DNA of 10,647 nt, from NCBI GenBank assembly GCA_946481605.1, contig CAMLPA010000081.1:1-10647 (forward strand), in the 5' to 3' direction. This DNA is from an uncultured Flavihumibacter sp. GTDB lineage: Bacteria; Bacteroidota; Bacteroidia; Chitinophagales; Chitinophagaceae. A program made the translations under genes and the position numbers. Positions 6,855 through 10,647 of the stretch are shown here, piece by piece (positions within the stretch are counted from its first letter, which is position 1; each line of letters opens with the position of its first letter). Under the pieces are notes generated by a model, which worked only from the letters and a program-made list of their open reading frames with translations, did not search any database and was not told the origin of the DNA.

Positions 6855-7358
6855 ATGAGAAAAACACTGTTCCTCACCCTGCTTATCACGGTATCGTTCC
6901 CCGTTTTTTCACAGGGGTACGAATCTTATGTACAGTTCAAACACAAGATCATCAAAGGACTTGCCGACAGGTCGGTGCTGGAAAAAGATACCACCTTCGC
7001 CTGGGTCATCAATAACCGGGCGGGCTATCAACCCGATGCGGCCATCGTGGAGCGTTTCAAAGCCAATAAAGATTCCGTTCAGTTTTTTGTGTTCTTCGGC
7101 ACCTGGTGCGGTGATACACGTAAGTTGCTTCCCAAATTTCTCGCGCTGGCCGATGCAGCGCGGATTCCAAACGAATCCATCACATTGGTAGGCGTGGATC
7201 ATTATAAGAAATCGCTGGGCAATCTCACAACGTTGTTCAATGTTACACGTGTGCCTACTTTCATTGTACTGAAGAAGGGAAAAGAATTGGGCCGCGTAGT
7301 GGAATACGGCAGTTCCGGACAATTCGATAAGGACCTTGCGGAACTCATGCCCCGTTAA
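6855..7358 (+). CDS. Secreted thioredoxin-fold protein with a single cysteine
   Basis: 167 residues in the chosen model. A signal peptide at 1-19 or 20 (MRK, a hydrophobic core, then FSQ) places it in the periplasm. The thioredoxin fold begins with the strand VQFFVFFGTWCGDTRKLLP (75-93), and RVPTF (132-136) supplies the conserved cis-proline (P134). The active site reads W84-C85-G86-D87-T88, so the resolving cysteine of the usual CxxC is replaced and C85 is the only cysteine in the protein. From memory, WCGDS/T thioredoxins are a recurring Bacteroidota group. A normal dithiol reduction cycle is not possible within one chain; a monothiol role or a structural or chaperone role is inferred. The frame is open further upstream to a GTG at 6792. 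That start would put 21 non-leader residues before the signal peptide and overlap the terminator-like hairpin, so ATG 6855 is preferred. The gene ends tail-to-tail with the MscS gene, overlapping it by 4 bases. No clear promoter was found. Confidence 0.88.
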   Translation: MRKTLFLTLLITVSFPVFSQGYESYVQFKHKIIKGLADRSVLEKDTTFAWVINNRAGYQPDAAIVERFKANKDSVQFFVFFGTWCGDTRKLLPKFLALADAARIPNESITLVGVDHYKKSLGNLTTLFNVTRVPTFIVLKKGKELGRVVEYGSSGQFDKDLAELMPR

Positions 7359-8470
7359 AGAATCGGTCTTTGTGTTTCTCCCGAAGGTTCGTTGATGATG
7401 CGGATATCCGTATTCACACCGGCCAGTTCAATACCAAGTGCGGCCACCAATTGTAGTATGCGCAGGTTCACTTCCTGGCGCAATTCATTGAATTCATCCA
7501 TCGAAATCGTGGCGGTATAAAATTCAATAGGGATCACGAATCCATTGGAGCCGATCTCGGTGAAGAAAACGGTACTGCTTTCAATTTCTTCTTTAGTTAA
7601 AATTTTACGGATGCCATCCACCAGTTCCTTCATATTATCAGGACTGGTTTCCAGGCTCACGGCAAGCCGTATATCGGCACGGCGCTGGGTGCGGAGGGTG
7701 AGGTTGTCCATGATCGAGTCCACCATCTGTTTGTTGGGAACGGTCACGAAAGTTTTCTGGTCAGTACGGAGGCGTGTGCTGCGCAGGCCGATCTTTTCAA
7801 CTGTTCCCGTAACCTGGTGCACTTTCACCACGTCGCCTGTGGTAAAAGGTTTATCAAAAAAGATGATAAAGGAAGCGATCAGGTTTTCGAGACTTTCCCT
7901 GGTGGCAAGGGCAATAGCGGCCGTAGCAATACTAAGGCCAGTAAGGAGGTTACCAACATTTTTGTTAAAGCCGAATTGCAGCACGAGTAATCCGCCGATG
8001 ATCACGAGTACGGCTTTGAAGAAGTCTTTGAAGAATACGATCAACTGGTTATCGGTCTGATCCAGTGTATTATTGGCTTTCTGGTGAAGGATCAGCGCGA
8101 TGAAGTCCATGATCCGCAACAACAGCCAGATGAACATCACGATAATGGTGGAAACGGAAGCCGTATCGATGAGTTGCCTCAGGCTGATCTTGTAAATCTT
8201 CACATCCAGCGCCTCGGGGTAATTCAATTTATCGAATGCCACTACCATGATGAGCACCACGATAAATACTTCCAGCGGCTGCACCACCAGGTTCACAAAA
8301 GATTGTTTGTCAACACCTTTCGCCAAACCTTTAACTACCTTAAAAAGCAGGTTGGCGAGGTATTTGGAGATGATGCGCTTCAGGATCACCGCAGCAATGA
8401 TGCTGAGTGCCACGATGCCATACGCCTGGATCGTGTTGTCAAATATTTTGAAGTCGAGAAAATCTTGCAT
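7355..8470 (-). CDS. MscS-family small-conductance mechanosensitive channel
   Basis: 371 residues. It should be an inner-membrane channel that opens under membrane tension and releases solutes during osmotic downshock. Predicted membrane segments are at about 14-33, 61-80, 102-128 and 146-166, followed by the pore-lining segment at about 172-205 (NVGNLLTGLSIATAAIALAT, then RESLENLIASFIIFFD). The beta domain carries the family signature PFTTGDVVKVHQVTGTVEKIGLRSTRLRT (208-236) and TVPNKQMVDSIMDN (243-256). The alpha/beta cytoplasmic domain runs to the end. With five membrane helices it is longer than E. coli MscS (286 residues, three helices) and is closer to the extended, YnaI-like architectures. 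The pore helix has the small-residue Gly/Ala packing expected of an active channel. It is the last gene of the minus-strand run, 14 bases after the propeller-like gene, and its stop codon overlaps that of the convergent thioredoxin gene. Confidence 0.95.
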   Translation of the reverse strand: MQDFLDFKIFDNTIQAYGIVALSIIAAVILKRIISKYLANLLFKVVKGLAKGVDKQSFVNLVVQPLEVFIVVLIMVVAFDKLNYPEALDVKIYKISLRQLIDTASVSTIIVMFIWLLLRIMDFIALILHQKANNTLDQTDNQLIVFFKDFFKAVLVIIGGLLVLQFGFNKNVGNLLTGLSIATAAIALATRESLENLIASFIIFFDKPFTTGDVVKVHQVTGTVEKIGLRSTRLRTDQKTFVTVPNKQMVDSIMDNLTLRTQRRADIRLAVSLETSPDNMKELVDGIRKILTKEEIESSTVFFTEIGSNGFVIPIEFYTATISMDEFNELRQEVNLRILQLVAALGIELAGVNTDIRIINEPSGETQRPIL

Positions 8471-8484
8471 ATCAATGTGCTTCG

Positions 8485-9285
8485 TTACAATCTGTACACC
8501 TGTAATTTACCGGGATGCAGTACGTAAAGCCTTTGCATGTTCACCCTTAGCTTCAGAACATCCTGCAATATTGCTTCCAGGTTTTGTTCCTGCAATTGCA
8601 AAGATCCGGTTTCATAACGGTAAAGTATAGTGTTTTTTCTTCCGAACATAAATTTTCCGAGCACCTGGAAATCCTGCCAGCTGCGGAACGGGAGCCTGTT
8701 TTTCAGGGTTCCGAAATAGTCGAATAAGTAAACGCCTTTTGTGGTGTCATAGAGGTAAACCAACGCGTCCTGATCGGAGAGTACGGTGGGTGAAGGCAGT
8801 GAATCCAGTGCCTGGCGCAGGTCGGTGGTGGCGCTGCGCAGCGTTCCATCCTGACCGATCTTTTTGAGTTGCGCTTCCAGTTCATCGTACACCCAGATGT
8901 TGTTGTCGTTGGAAAGCCCGACCGCTTTGGGCTGGAAGATGTTCAGCTTTTTCAGGTCGATGGTATTGCGCACGTTCAGCAGGCGGTCCAGTTCAACCAC
9001 CGTAGAAAAATCGCGGTAATAGAGTACGAGTTTCAACGGGTTGGAGGCATCCATCGAATACAGTTTTCCGAAACGTTTCACATCGTTGAAAACAGAAAGG
9101 GAATCCCCATCGGGATTGTATTTCTTCAGTTGGTTTTGCCGGGTAAGCAGGTAAGTATTGCCGATATTATCGGTGGTAAAATCAATGAAATCACCGTGAA
9201 TTTCTCTGATAAGTTCCGGTGTTTGCGCCTGGACGAATGGTGTTCCGATAAACAGCGCCAACAGATATGTGATCAGTTTTTTCAA
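8485..9285 (-). CDS. Secreted propeller-like protein of unknown function
   Basis: 266 residues; I do not recognise a named family. Residues 1-20 are a clear signal peptide (MKK, hydrophobic LITYLLALFIGTPF, then VQA before QTP), so it is periplasmic or exported. The rest is rich in short beta strands with repeated patterns such as IDFTTDNIGNTYLLTRQNQLKKYNPDG, VGLSNDNNIWVYDELEAQLKKIGQDG and VYLYDTTKGVYLFDYFG. This is the rhythm of NHL/YVTN-type beta-propeller blades ('position, then aromatic, D, then x-G'). No catalytic motif, cysteine pair, lipobox or membrane anchor is visible. The start codon is TTG at 9285, overlapping the lpxH stop in the sequence TTGA. No ATG or GTG precedes the hydrophobic core in this frame, and the signal peptide needs the Lys pair, so TTG is well supported. 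The 4-base overlap with lpxH and the 14-base gap to the MscS gene suggest translation with these envelope genes. Function is unknown; a propeller fold is an inference from the repeats. Confidence 0.85.
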   Translation of the reverse strand: MKKLITYLLALFIGTPFVQAQTPELIREIHGDFIDFTTDNIGNTYLLTRQNQLKKYNPDGDSLSVFNDVKRFGKLYSMDASNPLKLVLYYRDFSTVVELDRLLNVRNTIDLKKLNIFQPKAVGLSNDNNIWVYDELEAQLKKIGQDGTLRSATTDLRQALDSLPSPTVLSDQDALVYLYDTTKGVYLFDYFGTLKNRLPFRSWQDFQVLGKFMFGRKNTILYRYETGSLQLQEQNLEAILQDVLKLRVNMQRLYVLHPGKLQVYRL

Positions 9286-10040
9286 ACCTTGTGGTACTCG
9301 AGTGAAAGATGGTTGCCATCAAAAACGGCATAGCTGTAATACTTGATCCAGTCGCCGAGGTTAATGTACCTGCTTCCTCCGGGCAGCGGCCAGTCGATGG
9401 GCAGGTGCCGGTGTCCGAATATACAATAATCGTAGAACTGCTGCTGCAATACTTCCTTGCAGTAGATGATGAGCCATTCATTTTCTTCGCCGAGAAACTT
9501 CTCGTCGGACTGCCCGGTAGCGGCCCTGCTTCTTCTGCTCAGGAAGTTGGCCAAACCTATACCCCATGCGGGATGCAGCGCACCGAACATCCACCGGCAA
9601 AGTTTGTTCCGGAATATTTTTTTGATGAATTTATAGCCGTGATCGCCTGGTCCCAGGCCGTCTCCGTGTCCGATCAGGAATTGCTTTCCATTGAATTCGA
9701 ATGCTTTCGGTTCATGGTACACGGGTATATTCAGTTCTTCTTCAAAATAACCATCCATCCACATATCGTGGTTGCCTGTAAAGAAATGAACGGGAATACC
9801 TGCGTCGGTAAATCGCGCGAGTTGCCCGAGCAAACGGATGTAGCCCTTCGGAACAACGGTTTTGTATTCGTACCAGAAATCGAAGATATCACCTACAATA
9901 AAGAGTACGCCTGTTTCCGGCATAATCTGTTCCAGGAAACGTACGATCCTGTCTTCTCTTTCCCGGCTCTGCGCGTGGTTGGGTGCGCCCAGGTGGAAAT
10001 CGGAGAGGAAGTAAATCTTTTTTCCCGGCGGAAGGTACAT
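9282..10040 (-). CDS. lpxH: UDP-2,3-diacylglucosamine diphosphatase, LpxH type
   Basis: 252 residues (E. coli LpxH about 240). The family hydrolyses UDP-2,3-diacylglucosamine to lipid X plus UMP, the fourth step of lipid A synthesis, at the inner face of the inner membrane. All calcineurin-like metallophosphatase motifs are present in order: SDFHLG (D14, H16), GDIFDFW (D51), GNHDMW (N90, H91), GHGDGLG (H125) and FGHRHLP (H210, H212). The central insertion (about 133-180), with aromatic and basic residues, resembles the lipid-binding cap of LpxH. LpxG and general phosphoesterases are alternatives, but DFHLG together with GHGDGLG fits LpxH best. The start is the ATG at 10040; there is no clear Shine-Dalgarno sequence (ATTTTCCTCC precedes it), as is common in Bacteroidota. 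It lies 23 bases after the LUD gene and overlaps the downstream secreted-protein start by 4 bases. Confidence 0.92.
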   Translation of the reverse strand: MYLPPGKKIYFLSDFHLGAPNHAQSREREDRIVRFLEQIMPETGVLFIVGDIFDFWYEYKTVVPKGYIRLLGQLARFTDAGIPVHFFTGNHDMWMDGYFEEELNIPVYHEPKAFEFNGKQFLIGHGDGLGPGDHGYKFIKKIFRNKLCRWMFGALHPAWGIGLANFLSRRSRAATGQSDEKFLGEENEWLIIYCKEVLQQQFYDYCIFGHRHLPIDWPLPGGSRYINLGDWIKYYSYAVFDGNHLSLEYHKV

Positions 10041-10063
10041 GGAGGAAAATTTAAAATTGCTTC

Positions 10064-10647
10064 CTACGAATGTTGATCTACAAGGAATACATACACTTCC
10101 TTCGGACCATGCACCCCTACCACCAGCGTTTTCTCAATATCGGCGGTACGACTGGGGCCACTGGCGAAAGTAATCATTGATGGAAGGCGCTCGGGGTATT
10201 TCTCCCGGACCAGTTGCATGGCATCTTTGATATCGTACACCAACTGGTTGGAATAGGCGATACAAATATGTATGGGCGCATAAACACTGGTAGTGCGTCC
10301 TCCGTTCAGTGCCGCGCTCAGCATAATAGAACCTGTACGCGCCACAAGGGCTTCACAGGTGGTGATGGCCGCATCGCAGTTGTGGAGCGTAGTAGCCTCA
10401 TCAAAAGCTATTCCTGCCGCTTCCAGCACGGGTTTCAACGCATTATCTTTTGTATAGAGTACTTTCCATCCGAGCTGAACGGACAGCGCTTTCAACTGGG
10501 CCGCCATTTCCGCTTCATTCAGGCAGAACACGAATTTCCCCTGAAGCTTGGAAAAGTTCTCCGCGAACTCCATTTCCGGCTCCATTTGTTGTGGCTGATA
10601 CACCGACTGATAGCCTTCACTCTGGGAAAAAGGAAGAGGCGTTGATA
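10064..10647 (-). CDS. LUD-domain (LutC/YkgG-like) protein, N-terminus cut by window edge
   Basis: 193 residues are visible and the frame is still open at the right edge. A GTG at 10603 could serve as a start, but the upstream codons encode STPLPFSQSEGYQS. This fits the N-terminal linker of LutC-like proteins, so the true start lies outside the window. The LUD core is clear: EALVARTGSIML (visible residues about 98-109), ending in SGPSRTADIEKTLVVGVHGPKEVYVFLVD (about 162-190). That C-terminal signature is found in the LutC subunit of the lactate-utilisation LutABC complex. No LutA or LutB gene is adjacent here. Stand-alone LUD proteins are common in Bacteroidota and, from memory, often lie next to ftsH, so a lactate role is not established. 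It is the first visible gene of the minus-strand run, 23 bases before lpxH. Confidence 0.9.
   Translation of the reverse strand, partial: STPLPFSQSEGYQSVYQPQQMEPEMEFAENFSKLQGKFVFCLNEAEMAAQLKALSVQLGWKVLYTKDNALKPVLEAAGIAFDEATTLHNCDAAITTCEALVARTGSIMLSAALNGGRTTSVYAPIHICIAYSNQLVYDIKDAMQLVREKYPERLPSMITFASGPSRTADIEKTLVVGVHGPKEVYVFLVDQHS

Noticed and set aside
9309..10076. Plus-strand open frame of 255 codons opposite lpxH
   Set aside because: It is a shadow of lpxH with no domain or signal, and it spans the lpxH start and part of the LUD gene.

Overview
The window looks like chromosomal housekeeping sequence from a member of the Bacteroidota, most likely Chitinophagaceae or a close relative. Four lines of evidence support this. 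Four exact copies of the Bacteroidota sigma -7 box TAnnTTTG sit in the short intergenic gaps, each pointing at a gene. alaS is divergent from an M23 peptidase that is followed by a MerR regulator, an arrangement I remember from this phylum. The secreted thioredoxin has the WCGDT active site. Protein wording (LpxH, PDZ, LUD) matches the same group. No mobile element, CRISPR array, tRNA, rRNA or phage gene was seen, and no gap exceeds about 150 bases.

Left part (1-4187, minus strand): a secreted PDZ protein cut by the left edge, a RimJ/RimL-type GNAT acetyltransferase, and a complete alanyl-tRNA synthetase. A 138-base divergent control region (4188-4325) separates alaS from the plus-strand genes. 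It carries two facing promoter boxes and three copies of TTGTAAA.

Middle (4326-7358, plus strand): a membrane-anchored M23 (LytM-type) peptidase, a MerR-type regulator with an unusually long and very acidic N-terminal extension, and a secreted thioredoxin-fold protein with a single cysteine. The thioredoxin gene ends tail-to-tail with the next gene, overlapping it by 4 bases.

Right part (7355-10647, minus strand): a tightly packed run that reads right to left as LUD-domain protein (N-terminus outside the window), LpxH-type UDP-2,3-diacylglucosamine hydrolase (lipid A synthesis), a secreted propeller-like protein of unknown function, and an MscS-family channel. Gaps are 23, -4 and 14 bases, so this is very likely one operon with an envelope theme. 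Its promoter lies beyond the right edge.

I see no clearly new biological system. The points most worth a second look are the acidic MerR extension, the facing promoters between alaS and the peptidase gene, and the unknown secreted protein coupled to lpxH. Several starts were moved from the longest reading frame: the GNAT and thioredoxin starts are set inside their frames, and the LUD gene is extended to the window edge.
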